Of a stretch of 64,000 bases of DNA, positions 18,292-26,931 are shown in pieces; within the stretch, counting starts at the first letter, position 1; every line of letters starts with the position of its first letter. Location of the stretch: assembly GCA_023228995.1 (NCBI GenBank), contig JALOAD010000008.1:21437-85436 (forward strand), read 5' to 3'. The DNA comes from JALOAD01 sp023228995 [NCBI: Candidatus Muiribacterium halophilum] (lineage in GTDB: Bacteria > Muiribacteriota > Muiribacteriia > Muiribacteriales). The notes beneath the pieces were generated by a model. It saw only the letters and a program-made list of their open reading frames with translations, was not told the DNA's origin and did not search any database. The position numbers were made by a program, and so were the translations under genes.

Positions 18292-18320
18292 ATTATAATA
18301 CAAAAAAAATATATTAACAA
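18292..18320 (-). promoter_or_regulatory. Sigma-70-type promoter for hbd-crt
   Basis: On the minus strand: -35 TTGTTA (18320-18315), a 17-base spacer and -10 TATAAT (18297-18292). It lies about 50 bases upstream of the hbd start. Confidence 0.55.
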
Positions 18321-18537
18321 TTGTGAGTTAGTTTATATAAAATAAAGTTCTGTATAAAATAATCAGAGAATTTATGTTAAAATAATTTTAGAATTAACAC
18401 GAAGGCGATAACGGATTTGTAGGGTTTGTAGGGTTTAAATATTTTCCCAACTCCCGAATCTCGGGCTTTCCCGGCTTCTATAATTAATAATTATTTTTAT
18501 CCCGTTCTTATACTCTTATACCGCTTTTATACTGTTT
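18321..18537. other. Non-coding gap between MFS gene and hbd promoter
   Basis: No gene seen. It holds two tandem copies of TTTGTAGGG (about 18416-18433), a small hairpin CCCGA/TCGGG near 18452-18466, and four closely spaced TTATAC words just 3' of the MFS gene (about 18508-18543). It looks like decayed repeat DNA. Confidence 0.5.
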
Positions 18538-19707
18538 TTATACTTTCTTTATCCTTTTTTCTGTAATATAATTTATTATCAGAACTATAAAAAGCATTGC
18601 AATACAAACATTTATTGCATAAGAATAACTTCCAGACATATCTTTCAAATATCCGGCTGTAGAAGGTCCAATTAATGCTGCTAAACCATAGGATAGAAAA
18701 CAAATCGGATATAAAAATGAAAATAATTTCATTCCAAATTTTTCCACAACAGATGATGCATAAACAACAAAACAGCCACCAAAACCCATTCCAGCAAAAA
18801 AAATAACTATAATAAGGAATTCAACTTGTAATTTTAAAGTAAAAAACACAAATGTTAAAAAAATTGAAATCAAAGATAACTTTATAGTCTTTGCAGACTT
18901 AAATCTATCATATATCTTTCCCCACAAAATTCTACCTGTAATATTTCCTAGTGAAAAAATTGAAATACTCAAAGTTGCAAAAAATTCTCCTACACCTAAA
19001 CTCAACATCATAGGTTTAAGGTTCCCTATTATTAGAAGTCCAGAAAAAGTTCCTGCAAACATACCAAGAATAATTGTAAAAAAAGATTTTGAAAATACAT
19101 GTTCTTTAATGCTAATTTTATTGTTTTTTTCAACATAATATCCATGATTTAATGGCTCAGCAAGAAAAAGTGAGCTTATAACAGCAGCAAGTCCAAAATA
19201 AATACCTATAATTAAAAAAACATCTCCAATAACTAAATTCATATTAAAAACAAAATACTCAACAACATAGTTTAAAATTATTGCTCCGCCTCCAAAACCT
19301 GCAACAGCAATACCAGTTATAAGACCACGATTTTTAGGAAACCATTTCATACCCGTCGACATAGGACAAACATATCCAAAACCAACACCTATACCGGCAA
19401 TAATACCAAGACTAATAATTATTAAAAAAAATGAATTGCCTGCAAAAGATGCTAAAATATAACCCAATGCAAAAAAGATAGAACCGATTAGAGATGTGAT
19501 TCTCGGACCAAATTTATTTAAAAAATAGCCTGCTGGAATTGTAGAAACAGAAAAAACAGCAATCATAACACCAAAAACAAGTCCACATTGACCTTTTGAA
19601 AATCCATAATTTTCAGTAAGAGATGGAACAAAAGCACTCCAGGCATATATTCCACCTAATATTGTCTGTAGAATAATTCCTGCAAAAAGTACAACCCATT
19701 TTTTCAA
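18538..19707 (-). CDS. MFS transporter, oxalate/formate antiporter-like (OFA) family
   Basis: 389 residues, about 12 membrane helices. The start MKKWVVLFAGIILQTILGGI followed by YAWSAFVPSL is typical of the OFA group. MFS motif A-like segments include GYFLNKFGPRITS and GKIYDRF. The group includes oxalate/formate and other carboxylate exchangers, but substrate cannot be read from sequence. Its position between thl and hbd suggests a role in uptake or export linked to fermentation (for example a carboxylate product or amino acid). AAGGAG precedes the ATG, and a palindrome overlaps its probable -10 box. Confidence 0.85.
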   Translation of the reverse strand: MKKWVVLFAGIILQTILGGIYAWSAFVPSLTENYGFSKGQCGLVFGVMIAVFSVSTIPAGYFLNKFGPRITSLIGSIFFALGYILASFAGNSFFLIIISLGIIAGIGVGFGYVCPMSTGMKWFPKNRGLITGIAVAGFGGGAIILNYVVEYFVFNMNLVIGDVFLIIGIYFGLAAVISSLFLAEPLNHGYYVEKNNKISIKEHVFSKSFFTIILGMFAGTFSGLLIIGNLKPMMLSLGVGEFFATLSISIFSLGNITGRILWGKIYDRFKSAKTIKLSLISIFLTFVFFTLKLQVEFLIIVIFFAGMGFGGCFVVYASSVVEKFGMKLFSFLYPICFLSYGLAALIGPSTAGYLKDMSGSYSYAINVCIAMLFIVLIINYITEKRIKKV

Positions 19708-19736
19708 AACATAAACTCCTTATTTATTCGAGTTTT

Positions 19737-19756
19737 TAATTGAGGTTTCAATTATA
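19737..19756 (-). promoter_or_regulatory. Probable -10 box and overlapping operator of MFS gene
   Basis: A perfect inverted repeat TAATTGA-GGTT-TCAATTA (19737-19754) overlaps a consensus TATAAT on the minus strand (19756-19751), about 45 bases upstream of the MFS start. The -35 is weak (TTACGA at about 19779-19774). This is the layout expected of a repressor site. Confidence 0.45.
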
Positions 19757-19801
19757 CTAAAATTTTGATTATTTCGTAAATTTTTTTTATTTTTTTATGT
19801 A

Positions 19802-19824
19802 TTCCTATATTCAAGGGAATGACA
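19802..19824 (+). repeat. REP-like palindrome, degenerate copy
   Basis: TTCC...GGGAATGACAG pattern, sharing the arm and ATGACAG tail of the better copies nearby. Confidence 0.45.
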
Positions 19825-19842
19825 GAACTAAAAACAAAAACA

Positions 19843-19873
19843 GATACCGACTCAGAAACATACCGGTATGACA
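19843..19873 (+). repeat. REP-like palindrome
   Basis: ATACCG and CGGTAT arms flank CTCAGAAACA, followed by ATGACA. Nearly the same layout as the copy at 20069-20094, with compensating changes in both arms. Confidence 0.65.
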
Positions 19874-19917
19874 AAATATAACAATATGTTGCTTTTTATT
19901 AATTTAACAAGATAATT

Positions 19918-19975
19918 TTGATTTTTATAAAAGATTAAAAAAATATGTCTGTCAGCAATTACGAGAAAAGGAAGG
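19918..19975 (+). repeat. Dispersed TATGTCTG element, copy 1
   Basis: Contains ATTAAAAAAATATGTCTG then TCAGCAATTACGAGAA. It matches copies at 33597-33715, 33808-33850 (inverted) and 56340-56475 (inverted) over about 45 bases, then diverges. Confidence 0.7.
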
Positions 19976-20068
19976 TAATGAGATATTTTATATGGATGTA
20001 AAATATTGAATAGAACCGAATGATTATTTTTTTGCGTTATTGTAATGATAAAAAAAATCAAAAACGAG

Positions 20069-20121
20069 ATCCCGGCTCAGAATCATGCCGGGATGACAGT
20101 TTCTCAGAATCATGCCGGGAT
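20069..20121 (+). repeat. REP-like palindrome, one and a half copies; possible thl terminator
   Basis: Stem ATCCCGGC/GCCGGGAT with loop TCAGAATCAT (20069-20094), then an exact 19-base repeat of its right part (20103-20121). On the minus strand the hairpin lies just 3' of thl and is followed by a T-rich stretch, so it may double as a terminator. Confidence 0.7.
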
Positions 20122-20174
20122 TTTAATATTTTTAATACTTTTATATTTTAATAAAAAAATAAATTTAAAAAAAA

Positions 20175-21356
20175 TTAAATCATTTCAACACAAACAGCAA
20201 TACCCATACCACCACCAATACATAATGTTGCAATACCTTTTTTATTGTTTCTTCTTTTCATCTCATGAATTAAAGTAACAAGAATTCTTGTTCCACTCGC
20301 TCCAACAGGATGACCCAAAGCAATAGCTCCACCATTAACATTAACTTTTTGTGTATCCCAAGCTAATTCTCTATTAACAGCAATTGACTGTACAGCAAAA
20401 GCTTCATTAGCTTCTATAAGATCAAGATCTGATATTTCCCATTTAGCTTTGGAAATAGCTTTTTTTACAGCAGGTATAGGCCCAAGTCCCATAACATCAG
20501 GAGAAACACCAGCCTGAGCATAACTTACAATCTTTGCAATCTTTTTAAGATTATATTTTTTACAAGCTTGTTCACTAGCTAAAAGCACTGCAGCTGCACC
20601 ATCATTTATACCTGAAGCATTAGCAGCACTTACAGTACCATCTTTTTTAAAAGCTGAACGAACTTTTGATACTGATTCATAAGTAACACCTTTTTTTATA
20701 TATTCATCCTCTTCAAACACTATAGGATCTTTTTTTCTCATAGGTATAAGTACAGGAACTATTTCATCTTTAAATTTCCCGTCTTTTTGTGCTTTTTCTG
20801 CTTTATTTTGAGAACTTACAGCAAATTTATCCTGTTCTTCTTTTGAAATATTCATTTTTTCAGCAATATTCTCAGCTGTTATTCCCATATGATAGTCATT
20901 GAAAATATCAGTAAGACCATCTTTTATCATTGAATCTATAATTTCACCATGACCCATTCTATAGCCATTTCTAGCTTTTGGTAGAAGATAAGGAGCATTT
21001 GTCATACTTTCAGCTCCACCTGCAATAATTAATTCTGCATCCTCACACATTATTGCTTGAGCTGCCATTTCTACAGTTCTTAATCCAGAACCACAAACCA
21101 TATTAACAGTAACAGCAGTTTTTTCAACAGGAATACCTGAATTAATAGCTGACTGTCTAGCAAGATTTTGACCTATTCCAGCTTGAAGTATACAACCCAT
21201 TATTACTTCATCAATTTCTTCGCCTTTAAGAGCATTTCTTTCAAGAATGCTTTTAACCACAGTCGTACCAAGTTCCACAGCTGAAACTCCTGAAAGAGCT
21301 CCATTAAAACTTCCAACAGCTGTTCTTACAGCATCAACAATATAGACTTCTCTCAT
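20175..21356 (-). CDS. thl: Acetyl-CoA C-acetyltransferase (thiolase)
   Basis: About 393 residues from the ATG at 21356, preceded by AAGGGAG at 6 bases; an ATG 27 bases upstream lacks such a site. Catalytic Cys is in [12 protein letters not shown], the His in [13 protein letters not shown], and the second Cys in CIGGGMGIA, the full thiolase set. It condenses or cleaves acetoacetyl-CoA/acetyl-CoA. In the lysine pathway it splits acetoacetyl-CoA produced by the CoA-transferase into two acetyl-CoA. It is separated from the kam operon by about 400 non-coding bases. Confidence 0.95.
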   Translation of the reverse strand: MREVYIVDAVRTAVGSFNGALSGVSAVELGTTVVKSILERNALKGEEIDEVIMGCILQAGIGQNLARQSAINSGIPVEKTAVTVNMVCGSGLRTVEMAAQAIMCEDAELIIAGGAESMTNAPYLLPKARNGYRMGHGEIIDSMIKDGLTDIFNDYHMGITAENIAEKMNISKEEQDKFAVSSQNKAEKAQKDGKFKDEIVPVLIPMRKKDPIVFEEDEYIKKGVTYESVSKVRSAFKKDGTVSAANASGINDGAAAVLLASEQACKKYNLKKIAKIVSYAQAGVSPDVMGLGPIPAVKKAISKAKWEISDLDLIEANEAFAVQSIAVNRELAWDTQKVNVNGGAIALGHPVGASGTRILVTLIHEMKRRNNKKGIATLCIGGGMGIAVCVEMI

Positions 21357-21759
21357 TTTTTTCTCCCTTAACATTATTAACAAAACTTTAAAACAGATTC
21401 CGCCTCAAAAACATACCGGCATGACAGAGATAAAGAAAGTTAGTACTAGCTTCGCTCGTTAGTAAAAACCTTTCGGTCTAGTTTAAAAACCTTTAACTAA
21501 AATGTGACTGCAACTCTCCGGTAACATAGTGACTTTGTTTTTTTGTCACTAATGTCATAAAATGACCAGTCATAAAATGACATGTCACGCTCTATCTGTC
21601 ACAGTTTCACTGTTCTTTCTTTTAACTCTTTAACCCTCAACCCTCAACTCTTTCACCATTTCACTATTTTAATACTTGCTCTTTAATATTTTCACACATA
21701 TAAAAAGTTTTTACAACATTTATTTTTGCTTTGCAATAACCGGTTACCGCAACGCAACA
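21357..21759. other. Non-coding gap between kal and thl
   Basis: No gene seen. It holds a REP-like copy (21394-21426), several near-repeats of ATGACA/GTCAC words around 21530-21600, low-complexity AACTCTTT/AACCCTC repeats (about 21620-21665), and a palindromic TAACCGGTTA at about 21738-21747 just 3' of kal. No convincing thl promoter was recognised. Confidence 0.6.
21394..21426 (+). repeat. REP-like palindrome copy
   Basis: CAGATTCCGCCTCAAAAAC then ATACCGGCATGACAG; same arm-loop-ATGACAG layout as the copies near 20 kb. Confidence 0.6.
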
Positions 21760-22152
21760 TCAATTCCTCTGAAATTCTTTTGGAACAACACAAGTTCCAT
21801 GAGCTTTACAAACTAATACAGGTTCTTCTAATACATCGCAAGCTGATGCAACCGAAGAATTTGCTGAAGTAATTACTTTATAAGCTTCAAAACTCATTAC
21901 TCTTGAAGAATTTCCTATATGTTCGATATATCCTCTCGCTTCAATAAAATCTCCTCCAAATACAGGAGCCATAAATTCAACATTATCATAAGCAACAAAA
22001 AGACCTTCATCTCCGTCTGCTCTTATGAGTAATTCAGTTGCAACATCACCAAAAAGTTGAAGTAATCTAGCTCCATCAACAAGATTCCCAGCATAATGAG
22101 CATCACTACTACTCATTCTAACTCTAATAAGACTTTCAATTCTTTTTTTCAT
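21760..22152 (-). CDS. kal: 3-aminobutyryl-CoA ammonia lyase
   Basis: 130 residues, a single hotdog-fold domain of the length reported for Kal. It begins [20 protein letters not shown] and contains [23 protein letters not shown] and a C-terminal [10 protein letters not shown]. It removes ammonia from 3-aminobutyryl-CoA to give crotonyl-CoA, the last dedicated step of lysine fermentation. It is last gene of the kam operon, 8 bases after kamE. Confidence 0.92.
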   Translation of the reverse strand: MKKRIESLIRVRMSSSDAHYAGNLVDGARLLQLFGDVATELLIRADGDEGLFVAYDNVEFMAPVFGGDFIEARGYIEHIGNSSRVMSFEAYKVITSANSSVASACDVLEEPVLVCKAHGTCVVPKEFQRN

Positions 22153-22160
22153 TTTTCACC

Positions 22161-22895
22161 TCATTTATTCCTATTTCTTTCAACTATTTTTTCACAAACA
22201 AAAGTAGCAACATGGTCAGCATAAGTTCCTCTTCCAAAACCAGCATCATATCCAAGTTCCAGAGCTAATTTATTACTGATTCTAGGACCACCTGCAATTA
22301 TTATAATATCTTTTCTAATACCTTCTGCTTCTATCATCTCAACAAATTCTGTAAGATTTTTTACATGCACTTCTTTTTGCGTTACAACTTGTGATATAAG
22401 AATAGCATCTGCTTTGACTTTTTTTGCAAATTCTATAAGTTCTTCATTAAGTACCTGAGCTCCAAGATTATAAGCATCTATCATAGGATATCTTTCAAGT
22501 CCATAATGAAAATTATACCCTTTCATATTCATTATAGCATCAATTCCAACAGTATGTGCATCTGAACCTGTACAAGCACCTACTATTACAAGTTTTCTAC
22601 CAATTTCTTTTTTTATAAAATCATTTACTTCATAATAATCCATAAAATTCTCAGTAGCTTCTTTAACCTGAATATTACTATAATCTATGCTTATATCAGT
22701 TTTTCCATAAACAATATAAAAAGTAAATTCTTCGGAAAGTGATGTTGAATAAACTACTTCAGCTTCTTTGAAACCTGCTTTTAAAGTAAATAATCTTGCT
22801 GCTTCTTCACCTTTAATATTGTTTTTTACAGGAAGAGTAAAAGAAAGTTGTACAGCACCATCATCTAAAGTATCACCATAAGGTCTTATATTCAT
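22161..22895 (-). CDS. kamE: Lysine 5,6-aminomutase beta subunit
   Basis: 244 residues. It has the cobalamin-binding motif SDAHTVGIDA (His114 as the lower ligand) and the Lys of NMKGYNFHYGLERYPM (Lys125), which corresponds to the lysine that forms the PLP aldimine in the clostridial enzyme. The spacing of these two residues matches the known enzyme. With KamD it moves the terminal amino group of beta-lysine (or D-lysine) to C5 using adenosylcobalamin and PLP. It overlaps kamD by 4 bases. Confidence 0.96.
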   Translation of the reverse strand: MNIRPYGDTLDDGAVQLSFTLPVKNNIKGEEAARLFTLKAGFKEAEVVYSTSLSEEFTFYIVYGKTDISIDYSNIQVKEATENFMDYYEVNDFIKKEIGRKLVIVGACTGSDAHTVGIDAIMNMKGYNFHYGLERYPMIDAYNLGAQVLNEELIEFAKKVKADAILISQVVTQKEVHVKNLTEFVEMIEAEGIRKDIIIIAGGPRISNKLALELGYDAGFGRGTYADHVATFVCEKIVERNRNK

Positions 22896-24460
22896 TTTTT
22901 TCCTCCTGCATTTAATTCTTTAATTAAAAAATCTTCAAAAGGATTCCAGTATTCTGAGCTTTTTGCAACAACACCAGCAAGTCCTTTTCCTCTGTCTTTT
23001 GGTCTTTTTACCTCAGCAAATTTACCTTTTTCTATTGAATTAAGTAAACCTTCATCATTTATTTCATTTAAAAATTCAATTGTATTGTCAAGAACTTCAT
23101 GGGCTCTTTTTACAATTATTCCATCTTTTTTAAAATCTATTTCATCAAAAAACCCTTTCATATTATTCATTACATATTGAGCATTTTCAATAGCCAAATA
23201 TCTATCCTGCATATGAGGAGTATGAATAGCTTCTGTAAGCATTCCAAGAAGATGTATTCCTTGATTTGTAGCTTTTGATACAAAATTGAACATTGTATTC
23301 ATAGCATGTCCTTTAAATATATTTCCTGTCATATATTTGGTTGGTGGCATATATTTAAGCGGAGCATCAGGAAAAATTTCTCTTGCCATCAATGCTTGTG
23401 AATATTCATATAAAAAACCATTTTCAAGTTCTGGATTCATTTCAAATGCATGACCAAGTCCCATAAGTTTTGAAGGCATACCTGCATTCTGTGCGAACTT
23501 TTCATTTAGAAACTGAGATGCAAGAACTGTATTTGCTTTTTCATAAGCATCTGAAGTTGTAAGGTAATTATCTTCACCTGTATTTATAATTACATCAGCA
23601 TAAGAATTTATCATTCTTGAAAAATTTTGATCTACAAAAGTTCTATACATATTTATATCTCTAAATAAAATTCCATACATAGAATCATTTAGCATCATAT
23701 CAAGTCTTTCAAAAGCACCCATTACAGCTATTTCTGGCATACATAACCCTGAACAATAATTAACAAGACGAATATATCTTTTTTGTTTATCTCCTACTTC
23801 ATCAAGAGCTTTTCTCATTATTTTAAAATTCTCTTGAGTTGCATAAGTTCCTCCAAATCCTTCTGTAGTAGCACCATAAGGAACATAATCAAGCAAACTC
23901 TGTGCTGTAGTTCTAATTACCGCAACAACATCAGCACCTTGATATACAGCAGACTGAGCTTGTTTTACATCTTCATATATGTTTCCTGTCGCAACAATTA
24001 CATATAGCATAGGAGATTTTATATTTTCTTTATATTCCTCAAGCTTTTCATTTCTATATTTTGTGTTTTTTTTAACTTTTTCTTTAAATGTTTCAATTAG
24101 TTCAACTGATTTTTTCTTTATAGTTTGAAAATCCCCTAAAGGAATTTCTGATATATCAAGATTTTCATCACCAATTGCTTTATTAAGTTCTTCAACACTT
24201 TTATTAGTTTTAAGTAAAGCATTTATATAATATTTTGAAACTCCATGTTCTAATTTTTCTTTAAGTTGATCTACTATAATATTTGGTACGGGTATTTCAT
24301 CGCTATCCTTATAATCAACACCCATAAGTCTTAAAGTTGACCTTTCAACAGTAACAGTAGTATTTCTTTCAATAAAATCCTGAACAGGTCTGACTATATC
24401 ACTTGAAAGTTTTCTTGCTTTTGCTATCTTATCAGCTGATAGTCCCAATTTGCTTTTCAT
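22892..24460 (-). CDS. kamD: Lysine 5,6-aminomutase alpha subunit
   Basis: About 522 residues from the ATG at 24460, preceded by GGGGAGGC; protein begins MKSKLGLSADKIAKARKLSS. It has the long TIM-barrel form of the family, including the conserved PPTKYMTGNIFKGHAMNTMF and a long C-terminal helix region. It partners KamE to make 3,5-diaminohexanoate from beta-lysine. The start lies 29 bases inside the end of kamC, so it is translationally coupled to the reactivase gene. Confidence 0.95.
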   Translation of the reverse strand: MKSKLGLSADKIAKARKLSSDIVRPVQDFIERNTTVTVERSTLRLMGVDYKDSDEIPVPNIIVDQLKEKLEHGVSKYYINALLKTNKSVEELNKAIGDENLDISEIPLGDFQTIKKKSVELIETFKEKVKKNTKYRNEKLEEYKENIKSPMLYVIVATGNIYEDVKQAQSAVYQGADVVAVIRTTAQSLLDYVPYGATTEGFGGTYATQENFKIMRKALDEVGDKQKRYIRLVNYCSGLCMPEIAVMGAFERLDMMLNDSMYGILFRDINMYRTFVDQNFSRMINSYADVIINTGEDNYLTTSDAYEKANTVLASQFLNEKFAQNAGMPSKLMGLGHAFEMNPELENGFLYEYSQALMAREIFPDAPLKYMPPTKYMTGNIFKGHAMNTMFNFVSKATNQGIHLLGMLTEAIHTPHMQDRYLAIENAQYVMNNMKGFFDEIDFKKDGIIVKRAHEVLDNTIEFLNEINDEGLLNSIEKGKFAEVKRPKDRGKGLAGVVAKSSEYWNPFEDFLIKELNAGGKK

Positions 24461-26051
24461 TCTGCCTCCCCATATAATTTCTTGCATGTTTTATAATATT
24501 TTCGTCAAGTCCCAAAATTTCAGCAACATTTAAAGCATCCTGCGACTGTCTATTATTATTATCTTTTTCTATAATATATTCCATAAAATTGTTTATAAGT
24601 TCTATTCTTGCTTTAATAGTAGTATTTTTTTTATATTTATATTCTTTATCAAATCTCTCATTATCAAGACCTTTCATTCTAAAACAAAATACTTCAGAAA
24701 AATCAGGAATTTTTAAAAAATGTGTGGAAAACAATGCTGTAAATCTGCTATTTTTAATAAAAAACTCTATTAATCCACATAACATTGCAAAAGCTTCATC
24801 AGAATTTGTAGTTCTTCCAAATTCATCTATAAGTAATAAAATATTACCTTTTTTATTCAAAACATTTATAAGATTTGTTATTTCAGTTCCAAAAGAACTT
24901 AATCCTGAAAGTTCAACTTCTACTATTTCAGAAATTGTTAATATATCGTCATAAATTGTTGATATAAATTTTTGGCATGGTAAAAAAAAACCATATTGAG
25001 CTAGAATCTGAAAAAAAGCTATGCTTTTTATAACAATAGTTTTTCCACCCATATTAGATCCTCTTATCAATCCTATGCTTTTTTTTAATTCAATATCAAG
25101 AGGATAATACTGTAATTTCTTTTTTTTACATTTTTCTCTAAGAGGAATAAATTCACCTTTTTCAATTATTAGGGTTTTTTCCTTTTTAAATTCAGGTTTT
25201 TGATACATATTATATTTTTTCATAAGAATTACTCGAGAAAAAACTATATCTAGTAATTTTATACTATTTATATTTTTCTTTATAATATTTGAAATTTTAA
25301 ATATTTTTTTAGATATATCTTCAATTATTATATTTTCTTCGTCTGATTCAATTTTTATGAGTTTTTCCTTTTCTTTTAAAAGTTCAAATATATCTATTGG
25401 AAATACTGGTTTTACAATAAAATTCTCTGAATCATAAGTTTCAATATAAAAAAAATCACATTGTTTTATCTCATCAGCTTTACTATAAGAAATTATAATA
25501 AAATCCCTGTATGTAAAATCTAAATTATATTGTTTTAATATTTTTTCAAAAAAATCTTTTCTCTTTTCTTTTAAATTTTCATCAATTACAGCTAAGTTTT
25601 TTCTAATTTCTAGTAAATTGTTTGAATAGCTTGTAGAAAGATGAAAACTCTCTATATCTCCTCCACCTTTTGTGAGAATTTCATAGATTTCTTCAAATTC
25701 CCATTTAATGTCAAAACAAGTTGATATTTTATTTCCAAGAAGTTTTATTATTTTTTTGAAATTAAAAAAAAATCTTTTAAAAAGAAAAACATCTGCTGAA
25801 TTTACAATTTTAAAGCTATCAATATAAGGAATTCTTGAAATACAATATGAAAGTAGAGCTATATTTTCTTCATTAGAATTATTAAGAAAATCAAGAAGAA
25901 TATCGTTTAGTTTATAATGATATTGTAGTTCTTTTAAATCTTTTATTATTTCTTGGTTTTTTTTCCATGATTTTCCATATGGAGTTAAAAGTTCATACTC
26001 TCTAAGAAAATCATTAATAAAAGACCAGCCTAGCATATTATTTTTCAACAT
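24432..26051 (-). CDS. kamC: MutS-like ATPase, lysine 5,6-aminomutase reactivase subunit KamC
   Basis: 539 residues. Only the C-terminal half is MutS-like: Walker A GSNMGGKT, then FFLPCQ, Walker B LLLIDEFGRTTNSDEA and the following STHFLKI. The N-terminal half is divergent and lacks the mismatch-recognition domain. It lies between kamB and kamD. In lysine fermenters this MutS-related protein together with KamB is taken to restore the aminomutase after cofactor damage. It should not be read as a DNA mismatch repair protein. Confidence 0.88.
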   Translation of the reverse strand: MLKNNMLGWSFINDFLREYELLTPYGKSWKKNQEIIKDLKELQYHYKLNDILLDFLNNSNEENIALLSYCISRIPYIDSFKIVNSADVFLFKRFFFNFKKIIKLLGNKISTCFDIKWEFEEIYEILTKGGGDIESFHLSTSYSNNLLEIRKNLAVIDENLKEKRKDFFEKILKQYNLDFTYRDFIIISYSKADEIKQCDFFYIETYDSENFIVKPVFPIDIFELLKEKEKLIKIESDEENIIIEDISKKIFKISNIIKKNINSIKLLDIVFSRVILMKKYNMYQKPEFKKEKTLIIEKGEFIPLREKCKKKKLQYYPLDIELKKSIGLIRGSNMGGKTIVIKSIAFFQILAQYGFFLPCQKFISTIYDDILTISEIVEVELSGLSSFGTEITNLINVLNKKGNILLLIDEFGRTTNSDEAFAMLCGLIEFFIKNSRFTALFSTHFLKIPDFSEVFCFRMKGLDNERFDKEYKYKKNTTIKARIELINNFMEYIIEKDNNNRQSQDALNVAEILGLDENIIKHARNYMGRQNEKQIGTIS

Positions 26052-26062
26052 AAACCCCTTTT

Positions 26063-26911
26063 TTACACAATATGTTTATAAGGATTGAATATAATATAAT
26101 CTAAATTCACTTTTTTGTTAAGCAATTTTTTAATTAAATCTGTTTCTATCATCTTTGAATTTACAACAATTCCAGCGAGTTCTAATTTATTTTCAAAAAA
26201 AATATTATATTTTTTTCTTATTTTTTTCCATTGTGCAAAATCAAGAAATATCTTTGTCATATCTTCAAAAACTATATTTTTAATATCTTTTTCAATATTA
26301 GAAATTTTATTCAAAGTAATAATACCTTTTATTTTTTTATATAAAATATTTTTATATTCATCTGAAACTTCTGAATAATCATTTATTTGAAAGATTTTTT
26401 CAATACTTTTATTTAAAGAATTATTTTCTATAAAAAAAATATAAAAAAAAACAGAATTCTCCACTGAAGATATTTGTGTTACTCTGTCTCCAGCACCATC
26501 AACAAATATAGTATTTACATGCTTTTTAACAATTTTTATTATATTTCCAAGATAATCGTTTGTTTCTGGACCTATAAGACTTATCCTTGCCCGCCTGCCA
26601 GCACGGGCAAAGACTAATCTTCCTTCAACAGTTTTATATGGAAAAACTTCATAAATACAAAAATCTCCCCCACTTTTATGTATTTCATGTTCTGTGGTTA
26701 CTATAAAATCATTTTTTTCTACAAAAACTCTAGGTTTAATATTACCAAAAACACTATCTGTAATCTCACCATCAATTCCTATTGTCAATCTACAAAATTC
26801 AGTTTTATCTCTCATTTTATTAGAAAGATAATTTAAAAAAGTAGTTTTTCCTGAATTCTTACTTGTACCAGAAACAAATACAGTTTTTCCTATAAATTTA
26901 TTAAAATCCAT
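26063..26911 (-). CDS. kamB: P-loop protein, lysine 5,6-aminomutase reactivase subunit KamB
   Basis: 282 residues. The N-terminal P-loop is VSGTSKNSGKTTFLN. A conserved-looking segment follows, ISLIGPETNDYLGNI, and FVDGAGDR, a Walker-B-like acidic region. It is encoded directly before kamC and is placed as its partner in aminomutase reactivation by gene order. A GC-rich palindrome at 26587-26610 codes FARAGRRAR, unlike the AT-rich surroundings. Confidence in the family call comes mainly from context. Confidence 0.83.
   Translation of the reverse strand: MDFNKFIGKTVFVSGTSKNSGKTTFLNYLSNKMRDKTEFCRLTIGIDGEITDSVFGNIKPRVFVEKNDFIVTTEHEIHKSGGDFCIYEVFPYKTVEGRLVFARAGRRARISLIGPETNDYLGNIIKIVKKHVNTIFVDGAGDRVTQISSVENSVFFYIFFIENNSLNKSIEKIFQINDYSEVSDEYKNILYKKIKGIITLNKISNIEKDIKNIVFEDMTKIFLDFAQWKKIRKKYNIFFENKLELAGIVVNSKMIETDLIKKLLNKKVNLDYIIFNPYKHIV
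26587..26610 (-). repeat. GC-rich palindrome within kamB
   Basis: Stem TTGCCCG/CGGGCAA with a 10-base GC-rich loop, inside an otherwise very AT-rich gene and in frame. It resembles palindromic elements that insert into coding genes in some bacteria. Confidence 0.55.
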
Positions 26912-26931
26912 TAAATAAATCCTGTAGAAAT

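Larger units (their letters stand above)
19758..20174. other. Non-coding gap between thl and MFS gene
   Basis: No gene is seen in about 420 bases. It contains REP-like palindromes at 19802-19824, 19843-19873 and 20069-20121, and one end of the dispersed TATGTCTG element at about 19920-19975. Confidence 0.7.

Noticed and set aside
21530-21665. Possible CRISPR-like repeats (ATGACA/GTCAC and AACCCTC words)
   Set aside because: The units are short, unequal and unevenly spaced; they look like decayed minisatellite DNA.
24432-26051. Reading this gene as DNA mismatch repair MutS
   Set aside because: It lacks the mismatch-binding domain and sits between kamB and kamD, so the KamC role is preferred.
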